Source: Diplonema papillatum (taxonomy: Eukaryota; Euglenozoa; Diplonemea; Diplonemida; Diplonemidae). From it: 64,000 nt of DNA. The stretch is taken from contig JAPJBO010000633.1 in NCBI GenBank assembly GCA_030068145.1, forward strand, positions 1-64,000. Reading direction: 5' to 3'. A program made the position numbers and the translations under genes. Below are positions 52,065-61,900 of the stretch, in pieces (within the stretch, counting starts at the first letter, position 1; every line of letters begins with the position of its first letter). The notes beneath the pieces were generated by a model, which did not search any database, was not told the DNA's origin, and worked only from the letters and a program-made list of their open reading frames with translations.

Positions 52065-52098
52065 GTCTCCGGGTCAACAAAGAGCGAATAGTTGGGCG
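52050..52098 (+). promoter_or_regulatory. Candidate trans-splice acceptor and leader of the PPR gene
   Basis: ATACTTCCTGCAG ends at 52064, followed by a 34-base leader before the ATG at 52099. A pyrimidine tract plus CAG just upstream of the first ATG fits spliced-leader addition, if this organism uses it. Confidence 0.3.
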
Positions 52099-55000
52099 AT
52101 GACGGCCATCACGCGCTTTGTGGCAGCGCCGAAAAGTGTCACTTTGTTCAAGGCGGCGAAGCGGAGCAACAGCACCGCGCTCAGCACAACTCTAACGATG
52201 TACCTATGCTTCCGCGGGTTCTACCATCAGAACCTGTTCTGGAACTTCCACATTGCAGCAAACCCGGTAATGCTTGCCGCTGCACGGCAGCACAAAGTGG
52301 TTAGCGAAGTTGTGTTCGGAACATTGCTCCACAGCCCAAGGCTTCTCGCATCAACACCGCCTGTCCACCATACTTATGCTCTCGAGCCGACACTGCAGGG
52401 CGTCTCCAATTTCGGGAAGAAAATCAGTGGTCCTCCTTTGCGCCCCGCCACTCTCATGGTACGTCATTTGCCTCTTCCATGTGCCCAACACGTACTTGCA
52501 TGGTTAAGAAGTTGTCACACTCCACCACCTCGAGCCTCTACGGTCAACCGGAGATTCCAATTCCCGGCGTTCAAACCTCCAAAATACTCGGAAATGTGTC
52601 CATGATTCTTCTGTTATGATCGCAATTGGTTACACTGTCCAGCCTAATACACACCTCAACAACACAGAACCAACTTTACATCCTGCAGTCCAGTTACTTG
52701 CTGTCCTCCTAGACTGGGGGTTGCTTCTGGGTCTTATCTCAAACCGTTGCGGTTGTCGATGCTACGGATCCCACGCGTAGCCAAGAAGCCTGGTTGTCAT
52801 TCGAGGAAGCAGTCCTTGACACATCTCTTCGGAGTGCTCCCTGAGACGTGAAGTGCTTGATATCGCAATTACAAACGACCACCCGGACTCTACCTCCACG
52901 AGTCCGGCTGTGCGTAAAAAAGTGCTGCTGTAGCCAAGGACGATTCGAGGCTCAGGTTTTGGTACGACGGGTCTGCAGGCGTCCTTGTTTAGGCCCACTC
53001 GGTTCGCATTCGGTTGCACGTCCGTCAGGATCTAGCCTCATCGCAAAAGATGTCCTGCCTCCAACTCTAAGAGCACGGGGAACCCCACGTCCTTCATGGG
53101 CGTTTGGTATCAAAGAACCACGTGGCGCTGGCGTTCTTCCGCTGCCATGCTGGGGTCAACGCGGTGCTGCTCGTCGAAGCAGATGGAAACGCCAACGAAA
53201 CACTACGGCCCCCAGAAAATTAGGAGGCTCGGCGCTTGCGCTGAACACAAACCCCCGCAGACGGAGTCGTTGTACTGCGCGGACTCCAACTGTGTCCTCG
53301 GTTCTGGCAGCCGACGCTGCCAGCACTGGCGCTCAAAGTCAGTTTTGTTTCGCAGTGCCCGCTTTCTCCACCATTTTTGGAATGTTCAGCCGGGCGAGCG
53401 GCCAGTCTGGGAATAGAGGCGAATTCGGCGGCTTGCGCGAAAAGCTGTAGACCACGCGCGACCCAGCGCTTGATGTGGGAAGCACTGCTATTATACCAGA
53501 ATCAATGTCAGAAAGAGCTTTCTCCGTGGAAGACAGCCTCTCAGGTGGCGCGAAGCCCTGAGCTGATTCCAGTCGGCCACCAGAACTGTTCTAAGTAACG
53601 ATTGGCAGAACACAGCATCCGCCACCACTCCGTAGAGTTGACCCCCAATAGCAAGCGAGCCCGCCTTCTTCTCAAGCGGCCATTTGTCCGACGTCAGTGA
53701 CACGCTACCCACGTGTTTGCCGCCTCCCTATAAACGCAACACGACAGAGCAATTTGAGTCTTTCGCCTCAGACCCCTCTGTCACCGGTGAGCAGGCAGAC
53801 TGTCGAAGGACAGGTACGAAGTGTTTCGTTATGTGGAAACCGTGAATGTTGATTGATGCTCCAGGAAAAAAGATCGCGTTCGCCGCGTTTTCTCACGCAA
53901 CTCATCGTTGGGAACTGGTGCCATGAGCCAATTGCCCCCTGCCCGATCGAACGTTGCCGAGCCTTGTAGTTTCAGGCTAGTTTGATCAACGCAACATCAA
54001 GGCAGCCCTTTCAAAGACCAGCCACAGTCAACGCCGCGTGGGTGCGGGCTTTAGACGTTAAGCATCATGGTTCAAACCCCCGATTGCGCGTTACCAGGAA
54101 GCACCCAGAGGGTGTCGGTGGCAAGAAGTGCAGTTGCCCGCATCCAGCCGGCAATCAGCTCGCATCAGAGAAGCGACGCTACCCACCTGGACGAGGTGGT
54201 CCTGCTGCCCGCGTAGTCGAGCACCGGTCGCTTTCAGGGTGTAGGTTGGATCATATACAATCAGAAACAGTCCACATCAATAAAAGCAACAGGCATCATA
54301 ACGGCATAAATCGTACCACCGCAAAACAAAGAGAACACACCGCCGAAAAGGTGCATTCTAGTACGTTACTACGGCAGGCGCTGCCGGCCGCAACACGCGT
54401 GTTTAACTGGCAGAATCAATGGCAGCCGAGACAACAACTGCCGAAAACGGTGGCGAAGATTGGTTTTGGGAACCCGTTTCAAGTGCCCGAAGAAGGGGCG
54501 TTCGGCTGGAATGACCGAAAGGTGGCTGCTTTCCTGAGGAAGCACGCCTACCACTTGAAAGACAGCCTGCGGCGACGTGAAAGCCTCAGCCGGAGCCGGC
54601 TTGCCACCGGCCGCCTGACAGCCGCCGTCGACCAGCTGAGATCACGAGGCTGCCACATTGGCGTCGAAACCTACAACAGCTGTTTTGAAGTTTTCAGCTG
54701 GAACGGTAACATGAAGGTATGCACTGCTGTTGACCGGTGGTGGCAGGGCATCGCTATTATCGTGAGACGTAGTAGCAGCCTTCAGACGATGCTGCAGCAC
54801 GCAGAGTCGTGAAGTGCGTTTGCGCCTTTTTTTTCCTTTGTGGCTACGCTCCCTCGCCGCTTTTTTTTGCAGCCACAAGTAGAGCAGGTTGCTCAGAGTT
54901 GTAGGGGCCTTCTCCCCGAATCAGATTTTCTTGCGCTCTCGTAGCATGGATGGTGGTCCGAGGCAACGAGCTTGACGAAGACACACATCGTTATTCGTGT

Positions 55001-56202
55001 GATACTCAGGCTGCGCGCTGATGATGGTCCGCGCCTGGTGTGCCTGCCGTAGATAGGACAAGGTGCAGTGTGCGCACACTACCATTCAAAACTCCGCATC
55101 GAGAGGCATTGTTCTGCCAGACTTTGATTGTGTCACTCCATGCTTTTTAGTAACCTACAATAAACAGGCTTCGCTCGCACTCCTGCAAGACATGATGCGA
55201 GACAATGTCGGGCGGACAGAAGCGACGTACGAGCATTTGGTCGATTGCAGCGCCCGCGCTGCCAACGTGGAGGCAACCGAGCAAGTCCTGGGGCACATGA
55301 AAAGCGACGGGATACGGGAAACGCCGCGCGTTTGGCTGAGCCTGCTCCGGCTGTACTCGAAGGCGCACGACCAACGCAGCCTCTCCGTCATCTGGGACAC
55401 GATGCTTGGCCAGGACGTGCAGCCAGGGCCGCTGGCGTGGGCGTTGATGATGGCCGGGCAGGTGAATTACGCAGATGGACGAGCCATTTTCGAAGAAATG
55501 CTGAGCGGCGGCGTGCAAGCGAAGCCAAAGCACTTTCAAGCCCTTCTCCGGGCGGCAGCCTGCGGAGGGAACGTCGACGATGCGGAGAGGCTATTCTGCA
55601 AGATGAAGGACGGTACGTGGGTCGATGACTTTGTGCACGTCATTCCCGCCGTAGCCACTGCGAAGGAGGGCACGGTGCTGCCGAGGCAGCCAATGCCCGT
55701 TCGGACTGAGTTGTGCAACGCGCTGCTGAGCGTGTACAGCAGGAAGGGGCTCACCATCAGCGTCAAGCGCTTTTTCAAGGAGCGGGAGGCCGACGACGGC
55801 TTCGAAGCGAACAACATCACGTACACGTTCGTGGTCGAGGCGTACGCGGCGGCCCTGCGAGACCAGCCGAAGGCGAAGCAGCGGCTGAAAGGAGAAATGG
55901 AGCTGTTCGTCCTGCGTGCGCAGAGCCAAGGCATCGTCTCGTGCCGACGACTGTACACAGCTGTCATGCAGTGCTACGGCCACCTCGGTGACGTTTCCGC
56001 CGCCAGAGCTTTGCGAGACGTCGCGCACGTACACGGTGTTCACGAGTCGACTGTCTTCCTGCGCAACTTTGCACTCGTCTTCCAAAACGCAGGAGTCCCT
56101 CCCCGTCCATCCGAGCTAGATCGTCGTGATCCGAACACGCGCGCGGGGGGTACTGCGGGCAGCAACTCGGGTTATATCATGTCGGGTGTCTCCTTGCAAT
56201 AA
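52099..56202 (+). CDS. PPR (pentatricopeptide repeat) protein, three-exon model
   Basis: Model: exons 52099-52458, 54378-54716 and 55168-56202, all joined in phase 0, giving 577 residues. The N-terminus (MTAITRFVAAPKSVTLFKAA) is rich in Arg, Lys and Ser without acids, as in mitochondrial targeting sequences. Exons 2 and 3 carry about eight PPR motifs of roughly 35 residues, for example TYEHLVDCSARAANVEATEQ and ALLRAAACGGNVDDAERLF; the first motif (VETYNSCFEVFSWNGNMK) is split by intron 2. P-type PPR proteins bind single-stranded RNA in mitochondria or plastids and act in processing, editing or translation. The intron 2 junctions (AAG/GTATGC and AAACAG/GCT) are convincing. Linking exon 1 rests on its GTACGT donor and matching phase; an alternative acceptor at 54350 would add nine residues. 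No in-frame ATG exists in exon 2 before its end, so an upstream exon is needed. Confidence 0.65.
52459..54377 (+). other. Proposed intron 1 of the PPR gene
   Basis: GTACGT donor at 52459 and CGGCAG acceptor ending at 54377, 1919 bases. It holds a TACGGTCAACCG-family copy (52528-52580), an R1-related inverted piece near 53220-53250 (GGCGCTTGCGCTGAACACAA) and the whole plus-strand R4 repeat (53979-54215). Confidence 0.45.
53979..54215 (+). repeat. Dispersed repeat R4, plus-strand copy
   Basis: Inverted partner of 20634-20852. This copy has an extra 18-bp piece after AACATCAAGGCAGCC. A more diverged minus-type copy lies near 49545-49645. It happens to be open in one frame, which lengthens the apparent PPR ORF upstream without being part of it. 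Confidence 0.75.
54717..55167 (+). other. Intron 2 of the PPR gene
   Basis: A 451-base GT-AG intron: AACATGAAG/GTATGC to TAAACAG/GCTTCG. Removing it restores a continuous PPR motif in phase. It contains a T-rich tract at 54830-54870 and an R6 repeat copy (54885-55032). Confidence 0.85.
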
Positions 56203-56317
56203 TGAAGGAGCTGCCGGAATATACCTGCTGAAAGATCTCCAGAGGTCTGCGCGCGTGCGAGCTTGCGCGGGCGCCGGCTGCGTTGTGGAGTGTTTTAGTA
56301 CCAACAACTCGAACAAT

Positions 56318-56445
56318 CATGCGGGTTGCCCCAATGTATGGCGCATGCAAAAAGACGTAGGCAGCGTGATCAGAGGTCCTACCCTGAAAGTGAAACAGGA
56401 AAAATACATGTAGGAAACGATCAACCGACACAAGCAAAATGCACC
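56318..56445 (+). repeat. Dispersed repeat R5, copy 2
   Basis: Diverged copy of 16097-16262, with GGGTTGCCCCAATGTAT, AAAAAGACGTAGGCAGCGTG and GAAACGATCAACCG in the same order. Confidence 0.65.
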
Positions 56446-57056
56446 GAAGAGAGCTACTCGCAACTACTCACAGCAGTGAGTGCTACAGCGATAGCCTCGC
56501 CGAAAAGCCCCGCCGAAAAGCCCCGACGTGTAAACGAGCCGCTGTGCAACTGCCTACTCGAAGAGTGACTGATCTGTAACGAATACGCTAGCTCTAGCCC
56601 CATTTTTGAACGCTCGACAATACGCAGTTTCTGCTTCTAATACAATTACCAGGGCCGAAGTGAACTACAGCTTGCGCTGCAACCTCATAAGCTCGGAACC
56701 TGAAGGTGTTTTGAGCCGATCCTCCACACCCACAAGGCGAAGGATATGAATCGTTGATGTACCATCTGACAACTTTCGGTCCCGTGCTGCTTCATTTCGA
56801 TTACTGAAGGGGATATCGTCACGGCGAACCGACCCGAGGATACATGATTGATGCATAGGGTTTATTACAGTCCAAGTACTTGCGCTAATGAATCTCGGTG
56901 GTCACACGCGAGATAACGGGAGTGTTGGGGTTAGTTTCTCTAAGAGCACTGCACACCCAACGCACGAGCGCGAACAAGGCAAGCATTCACCGAAGGTGTC
57001 TGCATACCGGAGTCTCAAGTGAACCGTCTCTCGATATAGGCAAGAAACCGGCAAAC
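56446..57056 (+). promoter_or_regulatory. Intergenic and leader region of the FYVE-like gene
   Basis: No gene. CCGTCTCTCGATATAG ends at 57039, a plausible acceptor 17 bases before the ATG at 57057. A short duplication AAAAGCCCCGNCG lies at 56500-56530. Confidence 0.3.
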
Positions 57057-58082
57057 ATGGACGACGATGGAATCATTGTCGGCGGCGACTTCGCGACGAT
57101 CGAACGTGGAACGTTCAGAAACGGGCCAGCCAGCCGGCCAGTTATAGACGGGAAGCAATTGTTGCAGATGTACCGTGGATTGGTCGGTTGCGAGCGGAGG
57201 AAAGAGGCGAGGGTTCGTGCACCGTCTGTCGAAGCCGAAAACACAACGTGGGTGCCAGCGTGCCAAACTTGCGGCCTGACTGTGCCGTGGAATTTGAGCA
57301 ATTGCCATCGCTGCCGTCGGACGCTATGTCCGGCACACTACACAGGTGTCGAGGCACCGACGGAGAACGACTTCAAGGAGATGAACACGAACGCGGAAGA
57401 TGGCAACGTGGATCTTCAGCCAGTGTGCTGCGAATGTTACCGAGGAAACTCTGGGCAGTGGTTAATGGTTCGCTCTTCTGACGAGAGTTTCAGAGCTTGT
57501 CTCCAGGTTCTCCTGGCGGAGTGGCTGTTGCTTCAGTCAGGCACAACGTCGGTCCGTGTCTACGTCTCAAAAAAGCAGCCGATCGAACCTTTCAACGTAT
57601 GCGAGGTCACACACCGTGACTCCAATGGCACAGAAAAACTCATGTGGCCAAGAACGCATGAATTGCAGCCGATAACGAAGTATCTCGCCGACTTGTCGTA
57701 CGACGCTCGGCAGACAACCAGCGCCTTGAAAGACGGGCCTGTCTTCCGGATTGTGTGCTCTATGCATTGCCGGGTGCTCGCTACGCTGTTGGAAGCCGCC
57801 ATCCTGAACCGTATCGGATTCTCTGGTCGCCCGTTCGATGTTGTGGTCGAGGCTCACGAAGAACTGTACAGCTGTCCGAAGTACCCCTCTGCAGTTACTC
57901 ACGAGTTCTCCCAGCGCTGTCACGCCTGCGGCGAGCTCCACAAAGAGGCAAATTCCCGTTTGCAATCCGATTTTTACTTAGCACTTTTCCACGGCTCGGC
58001 ACCACTGGTGTCACCTGGTTTCATAGCCACAAAGGAGCGTTTGGCTTTGGTGTACTGGGCAATCGCCCGCATTCTCAATTGA
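57057..58082 (+). CDS. FYVE-like zinc-finger protein
   Basis: A 341-residue protein. I chose the ATG at 57057 because the open frame upstream (from 56898) has no other ATG and a candidate acceptor lies just before it. Residues 65-127 form a double zinc-finger pattern: CQTC (69/72), CHRC (83/86), C91, H94 and CCEC (124-127), with W65 in the place of the FYVE WxxD tryptophan and NCHRCRR in the place of the R(R/K)HHCR box. FYVE and related RING-like fingers bind phosphatidylinositol 3-phosphate on endosomes or act as protein adaptors. The WxxD Asp is missing and the basic box is diverged, so lipid binding is not assured. The remaining 210 residues (LLAEWLLLQSGTTSVRVYV and onward) resemble no domain I know. 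Neighbour of the myosin-like gene on the same strand. Confidence 0.7.
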   Translation: MDDDGIIVGGDFATIERGTFRNGPASRPVIDGKQLLQMYRGLVGCERRKEARVRAPSVEAENTTWVPACQTCGLTVPWNLSNCHRCRRTLCPAHYTGVEAPTENDFKEMNTNAEDGNVDLQPVCCECYRGNSGQWLMVRSSDESFRACLQVLLAEWLLLQSGTTSVRVYVSKKQPIEPFNVCEVTHRDSNGTEKLMWPRTHELQPITKYLADLSYDARQTTSALKDGPVFRIVCSMHCRVLATLLEAAILNRIGFSGRPFDVVVEAHEELYSCPKYPSAVTHEFSQRCHACGELHKEANSRLQSDFYLALFHGSAPLVSPGFIATKERLALVYWAIARILN

Positions 58083-58963
58083 AAATACGTCGCTCGAGCG
58101 CCTGAGATCAATGATCCAACGGCCTACACAGCCTACGACATTGAGAGGTCTGAGGCACTCAAAGAGAGTTACGTGATGTACCGACCAGGGTGACTCACCC
58201 CGCTGTAAAGCTGCACACACTAGGCTGGTTGTAGGGTGTAGTTGCTCGTACCATATTGCGAAGCCAAACACATATGCCAACGGCTCCTCCAAATCCCGCT
58301 CCCCCTCGTCCTCCTCGAAACCTTGCCTTCTTTTTCCACAACAGTCCAGAATTTCTTGGTGTCTGCTCAACCAATACGAGCTGCATTTCGTGCAGCCCCT
58401 ACGACGGCGCGTCGTTGTAGCAAGTTTCTCACCCCTTGCCTTATCTGTATTCTTCTCTTGAGCGAGCTAGCCTCAATCGTCTCACACACTGACCTTTTCC
58501 TTCTTTCCTTCCTTCACTGAGCAGGCCAGTAGAACAAACTACGTCGGCTCAGCCTGAGTAAGCAAAAGTCGTATGCAGACCGCCACAAGTGAACCAGAGA
58601 TGGGCCGAGCTGAATGATTGGAACGTGTAACAACAATTACCGGACAACGTTCGTGCTGCTTCTGCACCAGGTGCAGTGTGAAGATTGCAAGCCTCTCTGG
58701 CTAACCTTTTAACTTCGACTTTCTTAACAACGGTGAAGAGGACTATACCTGAGTTCACTCGGCCGATATGTGTTCTTTCCTGGCGAGCAATGAAAGCACG
58801 AAAAACTGCCACTTGCCATGCTGCTTTTTGTATCGGACCGGAAGCAAGAAAGTCACCCGGCATTCAAAACCTCTTCTTCTGGCATTTCAGAAAGTACTGC
58901 GATCTTCACCGCTCTCTTTCACAGACTATGTTTTCCTGATCGGCATTTACAATTGCGGACAAA
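58083..58963 (+). promoter_or_regulatory. Intergenic region with acceptor-like sites before the myosin-like gene
   Basis: No gene seen. Two pyrimidine-plus-AG sites precede the ATG at 58964: CTTCTTCTGGCATTTCAG (ending 58890) and CCGCTCTCTTTCACAG (ending 58924). The second is followed by an ATG with a stop three codons later (58927), which would act as a minimal upstream ORF if included in the mRNA. Confidence 0.35.
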
Positions 58964-61900
58964 ATGGCAGCACACTCGGCGGAGGTGTGCTTCTACCCGT
59001 CAGCGACTCACGTGTGGGTACTGGGGGTGGTCGCACACCGCTCCGGCGAGAATGTGCAGGTGTCAGACTGTGAGACGGGCGAGCTGATGCACTTCAAGGA
59101 ATCCGAAATATTTTTGGTGCACCGCGCAAAGCGCGAAGAGCTGCTGACGCCAACGTCCGACTTGGCCGAAATCAGCGCGCCGCATGAAGCCATCGTCCTG
59201 CACTGGCTGCGCAACCGAGTCCAGCAGCGAAGGTACTGCACAAGGCTTGGCGGCGTTCTGCTGCAGTTTGCCTGCGGAGTCGAGCCGGTAACCTCCTGCG
59301 GCGCGGAGCTGTACTTGAACGCGCTGTCCACCGGGCGGCCCCAGGCAGTCTGTGTAATGGGCAGCAGCGACGCTGAAAAGCACCTGTTCACGGCCTCCCT
59401 CTTGCGCTCCCTCCTCCGCTGCGGCAACGCGACGTCCGCCTTTTGCGAGCGGCTTTCCGCCTCGCTGACTCTCCTGAAGTACTTCGCGTGCGTACGACGC
59501 GTGGGGGGGTCATCCACCAGGGCGCCGACGGAATTGCCTTGCTTTACGGCTGTTTGGTCCGTTTCCTTCACCCAAGCCGGGTCTCTCGCCGGCGTCCGGC
59601 TGGCGGTAGGGGGGCTTGAGGCAACGAGGGCGCTGTCCACCACGCAGAAGGAGCGGATGATCAACTGCATGTACATGCTGTTTTCGAACCACGACCACGA
59701 GGCGCACCTGGCGTCGGCCCACTTGCCGCAGCTGACGGATGAAGCCGCACAGCCGGACGACCTGGACCAGAAGGAGTACCTGCGGTCCGCAAGGGCGTTT
59801 TCCCTGTTGAACGTCGGGGACAGCGTCAAAGAAGGCATCTGGAACGTCGTCGCAGCCGTCCTGCACATCAGCTCTATCGAGGTCACGTCTGCCTCGACAT
59901 TGCACCCGAGCTCGGTACCGTCGTTGAATGCGGCCGCAGACCTTTTGGGCGTAGGTGTAGCGGACCTCTCGTCTGTGATTCTGCAGGGGCAGCCCCACAG
60001 CTTCAGCTCTGTTAGTTCGACCCGGCCTTCGCCGTCGGCAACGCGAGCGTCGCGTGACACTCTCGCCTGTTTGCTGTACACGACGCTGTTCAACTATATC
60101 GTCGAAAACATCATCAACGTTGCGTTGCACGACGCACTCAGTGATGCGAACGATCCAATGGCTTCTCCGTCGCCTTCCGCAAGCGGGTCGCCGGAGCGGG
60201 TGTCGTCGGCGAGTCCGGAAGCTGTCCGGCATGCGTTCTTCGAAAAAAGAGACGACGGCCCCGTGCCGCAAGACGAGGGCTGGCACACCAGCGGCCTGCC
60301 GGCGTTTGACTACGGCAGCGTCAGGTCCGACAGCGGGTCGCCGCTGTTCTCGCCGAAGAAAACCGAAGCGGGCTACGTCGTGTACGACAGCCCGCCGCCC
60401 AGCTGCAGCCGGCGCGGCGCATCGTCGGGTGACCGGATCACCACCATCGCTATCATCGACGCCGCCGGGCACCACGCGAACCGACAAGAGGAGTTTGGCA
60501 TTGAAGAGTTCGTGCGGCATTGCATAGTCGAAGTGTTGGAGAATCGATACCGCGAAGAGGTAATCACCAAAAGAAAGTTGGAGGCAGCCGCAGAGATGCA
60601 GAATCATGAAGTAGGCATTGGTGTTGTGCCGCCGCCGGGCCCTTCCTCTGAACACGTTGTCAAGATGCTGTTCAGCACGAAAAGTGGGCTGCTTACGAAG
60701 CTGTGCTTTTCAGACACCGACGTCGAGTTTCATTCATCAGTGTCCACGTTCTCTTCTCCTCTGGCTTATACCATCGACCCGTGTGATCCTTCATCTGTAG
60801 GTGCAGACACTTTGCCCTTCGTCGTGCATCATACATTCGGTCCAACACGCTACGACGCGACATTGTTCGTCGATGCTCGAAAGCCAGCACCCAGGTCGTT
60901 CATCGAGCTCGTTACGCAGCGCGCTTCGCTGCCGCTGCTGCAGCTTTTCGACTTCTCGAGTGACTCGATCGTGACGCAGCTGAAAACCTTTTTGGCAGGA
61001 CTCGTGCGCGCGCTACCGACTCCCTTCGCCGCCGGAGACGTGACGTGGGTCCGATGCCTGGCGAGCTCCCCAGTGCCGGGGTACTGGTCTGGGCACCACG
61101 TGGCCGAGCAGCTGCAGTACCTGGGCGTGATGCCGATTCTGCACTTTTCGAGGGGCAGCCACGACACGACGGTGCCCCACGCCGCGTTCGTGAAGAAGTT
61201 CAGCCCCCTGCTGCCGTGGGGCCACCCTCCGGTCGCCCGCCGGCCCGCCTTCGAGACGTGCCTGACCATTGTCCAAAAAGGTTGCTCCGCGCTTCCCCCG
61301 ACGCTGCTGCCGCTGTCAGTAGGCAAAGGCTCGGTCCTCCTCCTGTCGCCGACCCTCCGGTTCCTGCACAGCAAAGTGCTGGATCGCTCGTCAGCCGTGA
61401 TGCTGGCGTTCATGAAGTATCGCCTGGCAATCATCAGGGCCACGACAACGCCGCCTCCACGAAGGCCGTTGACCAAGGAGAGTTTGATCCTTTTGCGTCA
61501 AATCGAGCGCGCCGAATTAAGCCGTCGAGCTGTGGTTACCCGGGAGGAAAAGAGAGTCAAAGACAAGCTCTGCGAGGCTTTCAAGCGCAAGTTCGTGCAG
61601 CTGGCGAGCACCGTGAAGCATTCAATCGCGATTGTGCACGCCAGCACGCAGTTGAAGATCGTGAGCGTTGAGGAGCGAAAGAGGGGTTGTCTCATGCAGG
61701 CTCTCGCGTACGAGTTCCGTTCCCTGCGGGACCTGTACGTTAAAGAAACACGCCTATTGAAACGACAGCTAACCTTGCAAAGTCTACAGCAAAGCGCTGT
61801 GAGCCCCTCATTGCAGTACGTAGTGACGGCGGCAGCCGCCACGTCGACGAGGGCTAAATATCAGCCAAAAGGACGATCTCTCGACTCGTTCAAACGGTCG

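Noticed and set aside
53982..54377. N-terminal extension of the PPR protein in the same open frame
   Set aside because: This stretch is mostly the dispersed repeat R4, present inverted at 20634-20852, and has no ATG. It is better explained as intron.
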